64,000 nucleotides of DNA from Robbsia sp. KACC 23696 (GCF_039852015.1 NZ_CP156628.1:1116001-1180000), one strand, 5' to 3'. Shown: positions 18,378 through 27,879, counted from the stretch's first letter. Made by a program: numbers and translations. Notes: generated from the letters alone by a model not told the origin.

Positions 18378-19175
18378 ATGTCGGTTCGGGACCCATTGTC
18401 CACAAAAAACAAAATCCTCGATGCGGCAGAGGATGTCTACGCCGGAGAAGGCGCGGAAGGCCTCACGCTACGTGCGATCACCGAGCGTGCCGGCGTGAAT
18501 CTGGCATCGATCAATTACCACTTTGGGACAAAAGAGGCCCTTTGCCGTTCCTTGTTGTCGCGCGTATTGGATCCGCTTTATACCGAGCGCAGCCACCTGT
18601 TGGACGTGCTGGAAAATATCAACGCGGGACAAATCCGTCCGACGCACGTCATTGCCGCTATCGTTCTGCCGTTGGCACGCGAGTTCACGCGCAAAGACCA
18701 GACGGCGAATCGCATTGCATTTTTTCTCAGAATTTCGTCCGACCCCTCGCCCACCATCCGCACGTTTTTAAGCCAGCAATACCGCCATATTTGTCAGCGT
18801 TTCGACGATACCTTTGTTCGTAGCGTCCCGTCGGTAGCGCGTGAAGAAGCGCTCTGGCGATCACGCGTACTATTCAATGCGCTGCCAGGCACGATCGGCA
18901 ATCAAAACACCGCGTCGATGCTGTCGGAATTGTTACTGCGGCCCGGCATGACCATCAAAGACTTGATCGTCCACTTTGGCACCGTCATCGAAGGGGTCAC
19001 GACCAATAGTACCGATGTCGAGGCGCTGGCGAATCTCATCCTCGATCAGGCGGCAGATACGCCGACAATGCGCGCGCTGAAGTCGCATTTGCCGTCTTGC
19101 GATGAAAACATGCTCGAACATACCACGCGCTTACAATGGGAGCCGGCGTTGTCGTCGGCACTCCGCGTCGGTTAA
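18378..19175 (+). CDS. TetR family transcriptional regulator
   Basis: A 265-residue regulator with ribosome site GGAGGTGG before the ATG. The N-terminal HTH is clear (TKNKILDAAEDVYAGEGAEGLTLRAITERAGVNLASINYHFGTKEAL). The C-terminal ligand domain is long (about 200 residues) and resembles the group with a TetR_C-type domain associated with efflux control, but the ligand is not known. No efflux operon is adjacent; the nearest gene in the same direction is outside the local cluster, so it may act in trans or on itself. Confidence 0.88.
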   Translation: MSVRDPLSTKNKILDAAEDVYAGEGAEGLTLRAITERAGVNLASINYHFGTKEALCRSLLSRVLDPLYTERSHLLDVLENINAGQIRPTHVIAAIVLPLAREFTRKDQTANRIAFFLRISSDPSPTIRTFLSQQYRHICQRFDDTFVRSVPSVAREEALWRSRVLFNALPGTIGNQNTASMLSELLLRPGMTIKDLIVHFGTVIEGVTTNSTDVEALANLILDQAADTPTMRALKSHLPSCDENMLEHTTRLQWEPALSSALRVG

Positions 19176-19279
19176 CGGCGCCCACGCGCATACCTTGTAA
19201 GCCTATCCCACTGGCGCAACGATACGGTACGCTCCGCGTTCACGCGCATCTCCCGACACCCATACCGCATGCCATGCAC

Positions 19280-19296
19280 AGGTGAACGGCTATGGT
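19280..19296 (+). repeat. Iteron copy between tetR and porin
   Basis: AGGTGAACGGCTATGGT, identical to the copy at 23293-23309 and about 5 kb from the repA start. Confidence 0.65.
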
Positions 19297-19363
19297 AAAT
19301 AACTAGCGCGACATGCGCACATAGGGTGCCCGGCGTCATGGCGTGTCCGATGCCAGCGCGCAA

Positions 19364-19397
19364 TAAAAAAACGCCCGGTTCATACTGAACACGGGCG
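19364..19397 (-). terminator. Rho-independent terminator of the porin gene
   Basis: Read on the minus strand, a stem beginning CGCCCGTGTTCA and closing with TGAACCGGGCG is followed directly by seven T residues. It lies about 100 bases downstream of the porin stop. Confidence 0.85.
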
Positions 19398-19496
19398 CTT
19401 CAGCGCTGTGCATCCCACATAGTCGATCGAAATCGCCTACGTGCTCGACACAGTAACCGGTGCATCGATGACGCACCGGCTTATAACGTTACATGC

Positions 19497-20657
19497 TTAG
19501 AACTTGTGGCGCAGGCCGAGGTTCACCATCGTTTGCGATTGCGTACCGTTGTAACCGTACGAACCGATCGATGCGACAGCCGACGTCGTCGTGCCATCAG
19601 CTTGACGTTGCGTACCGTTAGCGTGCTGGTAAGCAGCGGTCATGTACACGTCGGTACGCTTCGACAGGTTGTAGTCAGCGCCCAGCGACACTTGGTGATA
19701 GGTCGCCGACGTATCGCCGCTAGCCTTCGTGTAGCTGTAACCCAGACCCACCAACATTGCCGGCGTTGCCTGATAGTTCAGGAAACCTTGTCCGGTGTTG
19801 TACTTTTCGCTGGTCGTGAAGATCGACGAACCATCGTTCGTGTACTTCGCGTTGCTGTAACCCAGGCCGGCCGTGAACGGACCGAACACGTATTGACCCG
19901 CAATACGCGCGATGCCGATAGCGTGCGCCGATGCGTACCCGGCGTTGATGGCGCCGTCGAACGTGCCGTCCGACGAGCTCGACCACGTGTTTGCACGTGC
20001 CGTCGAAGCCGCGTTGAACGACTTGATATAGCCAGCAGCTACCGAGAACGGGCCGTTAGCGTAGGACACGGCACCCGAATACGACTGCTTCGAGCTCGTG
20101 CTGCCTGCCACGTTACCGAACGAGTACATACCTTCGAACTGCAGACCCGAGTACACAGCCGACGTGTACTTGATCGCATTGCTGACGCGGAAGCTGTTGT
20201 CGTAGTTGTCGACGTCGCCTGCGGTCGCAAATGCCGAACCGAAGTAGTTGTCAGCCGTAATGCCTTGGACCAGGTCGATCACCGGATCGTACTGACGACC
20301 CAGGGTAACCGTACCAGCCGTATCGCTTTGCAGACCGACGAATGCTTGACGACCGAACTCCGCACCACCTTGACCGAATTGACCGGTCGACGGGTTAAAG
20401 CCGTTTTCCAACGTGAACAGCGCCTTCAGACCGCCGCCCAGATCTTCGGTACCCTTCAGGCCCCAGCGGCTACCCGACAGGTTACCCGCGCTGGAGTTAC
20501 CCAGTGCCCAGAGATTGTTGCTACCCTGAGCGTGATGCACATACGTGAGCGATGTGTCGATCACGCCGTACAGCGTCACGCTGCTCTGCGCATGTGCAGC
20601 CCCGGCTACACCGAGTACTGCGAGCGACAGAGTCGACATCAGGAGCTTGTTTTTCAT
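19497..20657 (-). CDS. Gram-negative general porin (Burkholderia type)
   Basis: A 386-residue outer-membrane trimeric porin. Signal peptide MKNKLLMSTLSLAVLGVAGAAHAQ, then SSVTLYGVIDTSLTYVHH, and a C-terminal Phe (LGLRHKF), all typical of beta-proteobacterial OmpC-like porins with 16 strands. GGAGA precedes the ATG. The frame is open 63 bases upstream, but the signal peptide fixes the start. Codon use is highly biased, as expected for an abundant protein. It has its own terminator and an AT-rich upstream region, so it is probably transcribed alone and strongly. Confidence 0.95.
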   Translation of the reverse strand: MKNKLLMSTLSLAVLGVAGAAHAQSSVTLYGVIDTSLTYVHHAQGSNNLWALGNSSAGNLSGSRWGLKGTEDLGGGLKALFTLENGFNPSTGQFGQGGAEFGRQAFVGLQSDTAGTVTLGRQYDPVIDLVQGITADNYFGSAFATAGDVDNYDNSFRVSNAIKYTSAVYSGLQFEGMYSFGNVAGSTSSKQSYSGAVSYANGPFSVAAGYIKSFNAASTARANTWSSSSDGTFDGAINAGYASAHAIGIARIAGQYVFGPFTAGLGYSNAKYTNDGSSIFTTSEKYNTGQGFLNYQATPAMLVGLGYSYTKASGDTSATYHQVSLGADYNLSKRTDVYMTAAYQHANGTQRQADGTTTSAVASIGSYGYNGTQSQTMVNLGLRHKF

Positions 20658-21340
20658 TTTCCGTATCTCTCCAAACGGCTTAGTGTTGAATCCGGATGGA
20701 AAGATAGCTTGCCGATGCAATTACGGAAACTAAAAAAAAAGCCTGTCTCGATTTGGACACACGATTGGATCTCGAAACGAAATACATTGTTTCCGATTTG
20801 GAAAATAATAATTTTTTTATAAAAAACAATAACATACATAAATAACTCTGATATGTTAGTAATTATATCTAACAATTTCGTTTCAGATTTTTAACGACGG
20901 TAAGAAGGACTAGCCTGTTTGAAGGCCTCGCATAGTGCGACTACGGCCTTTTCTCCCTATATGTGCAATTGACTAAGCAATTTAATCAAGGGTTTACACC
21001 TATCAAGTTTTACCGACCACGACGTGGTTCTGCAACAGTCGGCATCGAATCGCCACTGTCTGCAGCGGCATTCGCGATGTAAGCGCTTTATTGAGAATGG
21101 CTGCGAGCCTGACGTTAAAAGCGGAGCTAAACCCCGCCGCGGGTATATAGGTGCATGCCTATGGTTCGCGTTGCACACAGGTGCAGCGCCACGATGACCA
21201 TGGACGTTGACCTTTGTCTGTTACATGGATTCTGCGCAGTCCGCATCTGCTGAACTTTAGATGCGTAGTGGATGCGAAGGTGCAACGGTGCAAAACGAGA
21301 TGAAGCTAATGGGTGGGAAAATCCCGCAGGAGTCGATTGA
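20658..21340. other. AT-rich gene-free region with two iteron copies
   Basis: About 680 bases without a gene. The part at about 20735-20880 is strongly AT-rich and probably holds the porin promoter. An iteron lies at 21149-21165 (AGGTGCATGCCTATGGT) and a variant on the minus strand at 21197-21213 (AGGTCAACGTCCATGGT). Confidence 0.6.
21149..21165 (+). repeat. Iteron copy
   Basis: AGGTGCATGCCTATGGT, of the GCATG subtype, about 3 kb upstream of repA; a minus-strand partner with one unusual base lies 48 bases further on at 21197-21213. Confidence 0.65.
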
Positions 21341-21859
21341 CTAGCGATCCAGCGGCGTCTTTGATCGCGATCGCGAAGCGCTTGGAGGGATATCGAGGAT
21401 AACGATCTCGGCGTGCGCCCCGTCGTCCGTCAGGGTCAGAAGCGCCACGCTCACCGGCAGGCTGAAGCGGCGCGGCCCCGCACTCCCGGGATTGATGAAA
21501 AGCGCCGCACCATGGTGGTGTACCTGCGGCTTGTGCGAATGGCCTGAGACGACGACCTGTATCCCCGCGGCGGCCGGGTCGAACGAGAGATCCTTGTCAC
21601 TGTGGATGACGTAGACTCTGCACGCCCCGAATCGACATTCCAGCGTTTCGGGCAGGTCCTGCGCCCATTCCGCTTCGTCATCATTATTCCCGCGTATCGC
21701 GCTGAGCGGCGCGATCGCGGACAGTTGCGCGAGAATGTCTTGAGAACCGATATCACCTGCGTGGATTATATGATCCACACCGGCTAACGCCGCTACGGCC
21801 TCGGCACGGAGCAGGCCATGGGTATCGGAGATCAGGCCAATCGTCAGTGGGCGCGTCAT
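21341..21859 (-). CDS. YfcE/MJ0936-type metallophosphoesterase
   Basis: A 172-residue single-domain calcineurin-like phosphoesterase. Metal-ligand motifs appear in order: ISDTHG (residues 9-14), HAGDIGS, RGNND, VIHSDK and SGHSHKP. Members of this group hydrolyse phosphodiesters in vitro with unclear natural substrates. It lies 78 bases downstream of folE on the same strand, so the two may share a transcript. Confidence 0.88.
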   Translation of the reverse strand: MTRPLTIGLISDTHGLLRAEAVAALAGVDHIIHAGDIGSQDILAQLSAIAPLSAIRGNNDDEAEWAQDLPETLECRFGACRVYVIHSDKDLSFDPAAAGIQVVVSGHSHKPQVHHHGAALFINPGSAGPRRFSLPVSVALLTLTDDGAHAEIVILDIPPSASRSRSKTPLDR

Positions 21860-21937
21860 CGCTTTGGCAGGGGTGGTGTGGCCATGCAGAGTGGATCTTG
21901 CATTGCCCGCGCGATCACGCTTGGCGAGCAGAACGAC

Positions 21938-22543
21938 TCAAGCGTGCGGTACGAGGATCGAGGCGCTTTGGCCCACGATCGACAAAAACTCACGACGGGT
22001 CGACGGATCGTCACGGAAGGCACCCAGCATTCGGCTTGTCACCATCGTTGCGCCGGCTTTATGCACGCCACGCGTCGACATGCATTGATGCGCTGCCTCA
22101 AGGATCACGGCAACGCCCTTCGGTTCCAACGTAGCATTCAAGGTGTCGGCAATTTGCACCGTCATCTTTTCCTGAATCTGTAATCGCTTGGCGTAAGCAT
22201 CGACCAAACGCGCCAGCTTCGACAGTCCTACCACGCGTTGTTTCGGCAGATAGGCGACGTGCGCCTTGCCGATAATCGGCACCATATGATGCTCACAATA
22301 GCTCTCGAAACGGATGTCCTTCAACACCACCATTTCGTCATAGCCATCGACCTCGGAAAACGTCGTCGCGAGCAACGCCGCCGGATCGATCGCATAGCCC
22401 GCGAAGAATTCGTCGTACGAGCGTGCGACACGCGCCGGCGTATCGAGTAAGCCCTCGCGATCCGGATCGTCGCCGGCCCAGCGAATCAAAGTCCGTACCG
22501 CTTGCTCCGCTTCTTCCCGCGTCGGTTTACTTGTGTCTGTCAT
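21938..22543 (-). CDS. folE: GTP cyclohydrolase I
   Basis: A 201-residue enzyme that converts GTP to dihydroneopterin triphosphate, the first step of folate synthesis. The zinc and active-site motif CEHHMVP and the signatures GLSKLARLVDAYAKRLQIQE and HQCMSTRGV are all present. Two ATGs (22549 and 22543) are possible; the second is used here. This housekeeping gene sits directly beside the iteron region of repA, which supports the view that the replicon is a chromid rather than a small plasmid. Confidence 0.95.
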   Translation of the reverse strand: MTDTSKPTREEAEQAVRTLIRWAGDDPDREGLLDTPARVARSYDEFFAGYAIDPAALLATTFSEVDGYDEMVVLKDIRFESYCEHHMVPIIGKAHVAYLPKQRVVGLSKLARLVDAYAKRLQIQEKMTVQIADTLNATLEPKGVAVILEAAHQCMSTRGVHKAGATMVTSRMLGAFRDDPSTRREFLSIVGQSASILVPHA

Positions 22544-23292
22544 GCCCATCCGTCCTTGCTATCTATTCCCGCCGCCGACGTGCCCTGGCAGCCCTCAGCC
22601 GGGCTCGCGGCCGATTCGGGCAGCACCCGCCCCACACGCAAACGCAATGCGGTTAAAGGGCACTATTCTACTCCGACCCCGCCCATTCGCGCCCACCATG
22701 TTTCCTAGCAACCTAAGGTGCATGTCTATGGTCAAGCACTTGCGCCTCCCATCGCATTGCACCGTTTGGGGACTAACTGCCATCGACTCAAAACGCATTG
22801 GTTTTCGTGTCATTACCATGGACATGCACGTTTCAACCATATACACAGCCCCTTCCGGACCACCGCTGTGTACCTATTTACCATATCCACAGCTCCTTTC
22901 GACCATGCAAGGTAACCGTCATTACCACAGACGTTCACCTATAGACGGTATTCGTGTTTGAAATCATATGCTTGGCGCGGCTAAAGGTTTACTAAACTAG
23001 TAAAGTGTCTAAGGTAAACACAACCGGACGTGTGTTCTCGGATAGAACCATAACCCTTCACCTTCCGCTCCGCGCTATGCAAAGAAAGACTTAAAAACAA
23101 TAGCTTAGGAATATTTCTTCGCGTTGATCGCCAGTTCCTTCGTTGCAAGACGCTTAGCGCTATGGGTGCATGGCAATGGTTGAGACCGCCCATTCCTAGC
23201 TTAGTACGCTGCTTCAATTTAATTAAAAATATTTAAATCATAGGCTTACGGCTGATTTCTCATCTAAATTATTGATTGAAGAGGGGTTTTTA

Positions 23293-23459
23293 AGGTGAAC
23301 GGCTATGGTTCGGCCTATAGGTGAACGGTTATGGTCGTTTTACGCCGCTGTTTGAAGCGGTGTTTTTCCTTATGCGAACGCCCCCTGCCCCGTAAGACGG
23401 TGCTGCACGCTCTTTTAGGTGAACATCCGTGGTACGGGCAAAAGGTGAACGCGCATGGT
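23293..23459 (+). repeat. Two iteron pairs with 26-base spacing
   Basis: Copies at 23293, 23319, 23417 and 23443: the members of each pair start 26 bases apart and all point toward repA. This is the most regular part of the array and the best candidate for the core initiator-binding site. Confidence 0.75.
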
Positions 23460-23976
23460 ACGCACATGGGAATTTCACGCGTTTAGCGCGCTCGGCCCCT
23501 TGCTTGGCGGCGTAGTGCGCTATTCCGCGGCTTTCTGAATCACATCGGTTTTTTCTGAGCTTTTCTTGCTGTGTGAGATGACGCTCGATGCCGTGCCGAT
23601 CTTAGATATCGATAAGCGGGGCACAGTGTGTGTCATTTTTAAGTTGCATAAGCGTGCTGAATTGCTCTACGAAGTTTTCGTTTTCCGAGGCGACGCTGCC
23701 GTTCACTCTGAAAGGTGCATATCCATGGTACGTCGCGACAAGGGCCAATTTGCCCCTGATCCTGTCCTTGTTTATGAGGTAATACGGACGTTTTGATGGG
23801 GTCTGCTTCGTTGCTGCTCGTCGCGGAGAATAAGGTGAACGTCTATGGTCACAAGATGCGCGCTTTGCTTGTCGCCGAAGTGTCGTCGTGCAATGCGAAA
23901 GGGCAGCCGCGGATGATTGCTTTTGGATAAGGTGCATGCGTATGGTCCGGTTCCCGCAAGATTCTCCTGCGCTCCT

Positions 23977-24034
23977 TCTTATAGGGTTTTATATTTAAAT
24001 TCTATTATTATCATATAGATAGAAATTTTATTCG
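23977..24034. other. AT-rich block before repA (candidate unwinding element)
   Basis: Almost entirely A and T for about 58 bases, in a region otherwise near 55-60% GC, between the iterons at 23930 and 24052. It may serve as the unwinding element, the repA promoter, or both. Confidence 0.5.
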
Positions 24035-24176
24035 GCTCGGTGACCGCAGTTAGGTGAATGTCTATGGTTGAACCTTCAGGAACGCGATTCATGCCAATTG
24101 GTACATGATTTCGGTGATAATGTCACCTTGGCCGCGCCAGAGGACGCGCGGCAACGCGGATATTGGGGTTCAGTTC

Positions 24177-25553
24177 ATGGCAAGCGGCAGTCGAGCGAGC
24201 AAAGACACGCAGATCGCATTGTTCCAGGCGGCGGAGCCGCCGGAGCCATTCAAGAAAGCGGTCCAGGCGGTTCATATTGCGCCGAAGTCCGGTGCTATCA
24301 CTTTGCAGCAAGCGAAGATGTTCAATGCGCTGATCAAAAACGCGATTGCACAGAACGCGGAAGATCAGCGGCTGACGTTCGAATATTCGCTACGCAACTT
24401 GATCGACGATGTCGGTCTTAACAGCAATAACCGCAACTACGTAAAAGCAACGATCAATTCCTTGGTCGGCACGGTCGTCAATTGGGATCATTTGATGCCC
24501 GACAGCCGCAGCATTTGGAAGGCATCCGGCCTTCTTTCCGGGGCGGAAATCGACGGCTCTCGCTTGCGCTATAACTTCTCCGATCAGATTCGTGAACTCC
24601 TGCTGAATCCGGTGATGTACGCAATGATCGATATGCGGATCACGCGTCAATTCAAGCGGGGACATTCGTTGACGCTGTGGGAGAACGTCGTTCGTTACGA
24701 AGGCATCGGACGCACCGGGCGGATTCCGGTCAAGACGTTTCGGGAGTTGTTCCTCGGCCAGGATTCGAACAAAAGCTCCTATCGCGAATACAAGATTTTC
24801 AAAAGCCGGATCCTGATTCCGGCGATGAAGGAAGTCAATGAAGTCACCGATCACTCGGTGGAGCTGATCGAGTACAAGAACGGTCGCTCCGTCGCGGAAG
24901 TGCAGTTCACGATTACGCGCAAACCGGAAGCCAAAGTTGAAGAGGATGTCGATCCAGTGACGTTGCAGGCGGTAACGAAATTGGGTGTACTGCCATCGGA
25001 AGCACGCAAGCTATTGAATGAATATGGGATCGAGCGCGTGCAGCAGGCGATCGCTTATTTGAAAGAACGGATGGGCAAACGGAATGCGCCGCCCGTCGAC
25101 AATGTCGGGGCTTATTTCCGACGTGCGTTATCGCAAGGCTGGGGAAGCGCCGGCGCGACACGGGCGCCAAAGGCCACTGAGGTGAATACGCATGGTAAAG
25201 CGGCCAATGGTGATTCTGCCGGCAACATAGCGGGTGCAGCCGGTTTGTCGCCGACGGAGCTGAAAGAACGCTATATCGCGCACCGCCTGCCTTTGGCGAA
25301 ATCGTATTTCAACGAGCTTGCCGTTGAAGACCAGACGCAATTGCTGTCGGACTACAACGATAGCGTGTCACTGAAGCAGTTGAAAATTTCGAAATCTCGC
25401 AAGCCGTCGGTCGTGGCGGAGAAGAGCTTTTTCGCCTGGCTCGCGCAAGCGACCTGGGGCGAACCCAGTGATGGCGATCTCCTGCAATTCCTGCTCAGTG
25501 GAGCAGCGTCGTCGGTGCACTCAAGCACCGAACGGGACGACGACAATACCTAG
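24177..25553 (+). CDS. repA: Replication initiator RepA, Rep_3 superfamily
   Basis: A 458-residue initiator from the ATG at 24177; the frame is open 72 bases upstream. The N-terminal half carries the winged-helix Rep_3 fold (KMFNALIKNAIAQNAEDQRLTFEYSLRNLIDDVGLNSNNRNYVKATINSLVGTVVNWD, then LTLWENVVRYEGIGRTGRIPVKTFRELFLG). It would bind the iterons upstream, open the origin, and probably repress its own gene, since iterons surround its promoter. The C-terminal third (about 335-458) is longer than in small-plasmid RepA and resembles initiators of Burkholderia secondary replicons. One iteron lies inside its own coding sequence. Confidence 0.9.
   Translation: MASGSRASKDTQIALFQAAEPPEPFKKAVQAVHIAPKSGAITLQQAKMFNALIKNAIAQNAEDQRLTFEYSLRNLIDDVGLNSNNRNYVKATINSLVGTVVNWDHLMPDSRSIWKASGLLSGAEIDGSRLRYNFSDQIRELLLNPVMYAMIDMRITRQFKRGHSLTLWENVVRYEGIGRTGRIPVKTFRELFLGQDSNKSSYREYKIFKSRILIPAMKEVNEVTDHSVELIEYKNGRSVAEVQFTITRKPEAKVEEDVDPVTLQAVTKLGVLPSEARKLLNEYGIERVQQAIAYLKERMGKRNAPPVDNVGAYFRRALSQGWGSAGATRAPKATEVNTHGKAANGDSAGNIAGAAGLSPTELKERYIAHRLPLAKSYFNELAVEDQTQLLSDYNDSVSLKQLKISKSRKPSVVAEKSFFAWLAQATWGEPSDGDLLQFLLSGAASSVHSSTERDDDNT
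25180..25196 (+). repeat. Iteron inside the repA coding sequence
   Basis: AGGTGAATACGCATGGT within repA codons for EVNTHGK, in the same orientation as the upstream array. Confidence 0.55.
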
Positions 25554-25564
25554 CAATGCGGGAT

Positions 25565-25581
25565 AGGTGAAACGCTATGGT
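25565..25581 (+). repeat. Iteron between repA and parB stops
   Basis: AGGTGAAACGCTATGGT lies 12 bases after the repA stop, in the short gap between convergent repA and parB. Confidence 0.6.
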
Positions 25582-25639
25582 ACGCGCGATGCGATGCATT
25601 GAGCCCGCGCTTCTGCATCGACGAAAATAGGGTCGCCGA

Positions 25640-26785
25640 TCACGCGATCAAAGAGGCACCATCCAAGCCAAATTGCGATTTGATATCGTTCAACAAGGCG
25701 TCGCGCTGCTTCTGATCGTTGAACTTGATATCCAGGACCACGCGCCCGGAATCCCACTCCTTCAGTGTCCCAAGTTCGCGTCCGTCGCTTGCCACGATTT
25801 TGTATTGGCGAGAGAGCTGTTTTTTGGGACGTTTTCCGAGCTCAGCATTTTTCCGGATCGACTCGACTTTACGGAACGTCAAAGATTCGTCTACGATCCG
25901 GCGCGCCAATTGTTCCGTCATCCGCGTATCGCTGGCCTTTTGGTACAAGGTCAACTCGTAGGCGGTGTTGATCCCAAAATGCTGCGGGTGTTCCTGGATT
26001 GTTTCTTTGACGGCGGTCGGCAGTTCTAGAAGCGACAGCAGTTTGCTGATCTTTGTTGCGTTCTCGCCAGCAATCGACACCAGATCCTCATCGGTGTTGG
26101 CAATCTGATTGTCCTTCAGCTTTTGCAAACCAAGCGCGACATCAAGGACCGTCTCCCCTTCTCGCTCGTGATTGAGCGCTTTTGACAGTCGATAGAAGTC
26201 CACCGGCTGTAGATCTTCCAGGATGCAGCAATCCATTTGCTTCCGACCAATGGACTGCATGGCTAGCCGGCGGTAGTGGCCGTCGATCAGCAGATATTTC
26301 CCCGGTTGACGGGAATCGGGCGTCACGAGTACGGGGACCAGTTGCCCTTCTTTCTGGATTGAAACCGCGCGTGCTTCGATGGCCTCGGGATTGTAATAAC
26401 TGCGACTGTTCAGCGGGTTGCTCTGCAGCATCTCGATGGGAAGGCTGACAAATCGCTGTTTCACGCCCTTAGCGGACAACTCGCCGAGACGATCGGCGAT
26501 CCCGCCACTGTGCGTCGGGCCGACGTCCGCCGTGCTTTGCGGTATCGGTGACGCCACGTGGCCGGCGCGGCCCGCGATGGTGTCGTCTGCGACTGCGGGC
26601 GCAGGCGTGTTGTTTTGATCAACGCTGGAGACGTCGTGGATCGGTGACGCTGACAGCAAACCATTTGGCTTTGCGGTGATCAATTGCTCCGCACGAGAGA
26701 ATCGATCGTCAAGCGACGCACGCATTACACCGTCACGGGTAATACCTTTAACGAGTGATCCAGAAAAATTTTTTTTACCAGCCAT
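25640..26785 (-). CDS. parB: ParB partition protein
   Basis: A 381-residue centromere-binding protein. After a variable N-terminal 105 residues comes the ParB N-terminal domain (QSNPLNSRSYYNPEAIEARAVSIQKEGQLVPVLVT, DGHYRRLAMQ), which in this family binds CTP. It is followed by a KorB/Spo0J-like HTH region (EDLVSIAGENATKISKLLSLLELP) and a basic linker to a dimerisation domain. It starts 12 bases after the parA stop with ribosome site AAGGAA, so the two form an operon. It should bind the palindromes at 27.5-28.9 kb. Confidence 0.9.
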   Translation of the reverse strand: MAGKKNFSGSLVKGITRDGVMRASLDDRFSRAEQLITAKPNGLLSASPIHDVSSVDQNNTPAPAVADDTIAGRAGHVASPIPQSTADVGPTHSGGIADRLGELSAKGVKQRFVSLPIEMLQSNPLNSRSYYNPEAIEARAVSIQKEGQLVPVLVTPDSRQPGKYLLIDGHYRRLAMQSIGRKQMDCCILEDLQPVDFYRLSKALNHEREGETVLDVALGLQKLKDNQIANTDEDLVSIAGENATKISKLLSLLELPTAVKETIQEHPQHFGINTAYELTLYQKASDTRMTEQLARRIVDESLTFRKVESIRKNAELGKRPKKQLSRQYKIVASDGRELGTLKEWDSGRVVLDIKFNDQKQRDALLNDIKSQFGLDGASLIA

Positions 26786-26797
26786 TCGAATTTTTCC

Positions 26798-27448
26798 TTA
26801 AAGAAGTGCCAGAACTTCGTCAACAAGTGCATTGACTTCGCGGACAGCATCTTTGCCACCTGAAATCGTATGTACCGACTGTCCCGTTGTTTCTGCTTCC
26901 TTAAACGCCGCGCGGAGCCCCAGCCGTGACTTGAGCATCGGAACAGTAGGATCTTCGGCCAGATGTTGGAACACCTGCTTAACGATCGAGATGTTCTGGT
27001 ACATGTTCGGTAGGGTCCGAACTTTCAAGGATTCATTGTTCGCCATGGCGGTAGCTGCCAATTTTTTGGCTTCCTCGATGGCCCACAAGTTGCCGCCAGA
27101 TCCGCCGACAGGGATGAGCGCCAGGTCAGATACGAGCAGGGCCACCGAAGGCGCCACGGACTGAATGGCAGGTGGGCAATCGATCACGATAAAGTCGTAA
27201 TCCGACACGAACTTCCGAATCTCGCGATGTGCCGCTGCCGCCATCATGCTGAGATTGATGGCAGTGGTTTTTACTGGTCGATCTTCGCTAGACATTGAGG
27301 CCCAGATCGTTGCCGTACCCTGTGGATCTAGGTCGACGAGAAGGGATTTGTTCCCGCGTAGTGCGAGCGTTTCCGCGAGGTTACAGCTGACGAGCGTCTT
27401 TCCTGCTCCGCCCTTCTGGTTGAACACCGTAATGATTTTCGCTGCCAT
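26798..27448 (-). CDS. parA: ParA partition ATPase
   Basis: A 216-residue MinD/ParA-type ATPase without the N-terminal HTH of larger plasmid ParA proteins (type Ib or chromosomal style). The deviant Walker A is FNQKGGAGKT at residues 9-18, then LLVDLDPQGTATIW and the Walker B DFIVIDCPPA. It drives segregation together with ParB. A GGAGA ribosome site precedes the ATG, and a parS palindrome lies 31 bases upstream (27480-27497), so ParB binding there probably represses the operon. Confidence 0.92.
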   Translation of the reverse strand: MAAKIITVFNQKGGAGKTLVSCNLAETLALRGNKSLLVDLDPQGTATIWASMSSEDRPVKTTAINLSMMAAAAHREIRKFVSDYDFIVIDCPPAIQSVAPSVALLVSDLALIPVGGSGGNLWAIEEAKKLAATAMANNESLKVRTLPNMYQNISIVKQVFQHLAEDPTVPMLKSRLGLRAAFKEAETTGQSVHTISGGKDAVREVNALVDEVLALL

Positions 27449-27479
27449 CCTTCGATCGTCTCCTGCCTAGCCAGTCCGC

Positions 27480-27497
27480 ACTTTCTACGTAGAAAGT
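27480..27497. repeat. parS-like palindrome 1, parAB promoter
   Basis: Perfect 18-bp palindrome ACTTTCTACGTAGAAAGT 31 bases upstream of the parA start. Its position suits ParB autoregulation. Confidence 0.8.
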
Positions 27498-27845
27498 CGC
27501 CACGGTTATTGTACCTATCTTTTGTAAAATTAATCAAATAAAACTAGTTGAATTGTTATATTTTTGGTCATTCTTTTAGCTATAAGCCAATCGATCTAAC
27601 AGCGAAGCATTGGGAATCTTGTTGATGCCAGATGCGGTTTGGAGAAAAAGGCGATTTTGCCAGTTAGGCTCCCTTTTGGAGTGATGGCATCACGAGACTA
27701 CGGTCGACGCTGTTGATGGCCGTCGTGTGTTTTGGAAGATGTTGTTGCGGGAGGTTGGCGAGAACGCTTGCCGCGTATTTGGTTTTTACATTGGATGCTC
27801 TCGGTGCCGAGAAAGGGGAGACATTTAAAGTGGTTATCGTTCCGA

Positions 27846-27879
27846 GCAAGCGGACTTTCTACGTAGAAAGTCCGCTTGC
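27846..27879. repeat. parS-like palindrome 2, extended to 34 bases
   Basis: The core ACTTTCTACGTAGAAAGT at 27854-27871 is extended on both sides, so that the whole 34 bases form a perfect inverted repeat with arms beginning GCAAGCGG and ending CCGCTTGC. Confidence 0.8.

Larger units (their letters stand above)
22604..24176. other. Replication origin region (oriV) with iterons and AT-rich blocks
   Basis: No gene is supported in about 1.6 kb before repA. It holds plus-strand 17-bp iterons at 22716, 23164 (imperfect), 23293, 23319, 23417, 23443, 23713, 23833, 23930 and 24052, and minus-strand copies at 22815 (imperfect) and 22924. The consensus is AGGTGMAYGNCYATGGT. Two pairs (23293/23319 and 23417/23443) have the same 26-base spacing. 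A DnaA-box-like ATATCCACA is at 22884-22892. AT-rich blocks at 23213-23276 and 23977-24034 are candidate unwinding elements. The iterons match the Rep_3 type initiator downstream. Confidence 0.8.
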
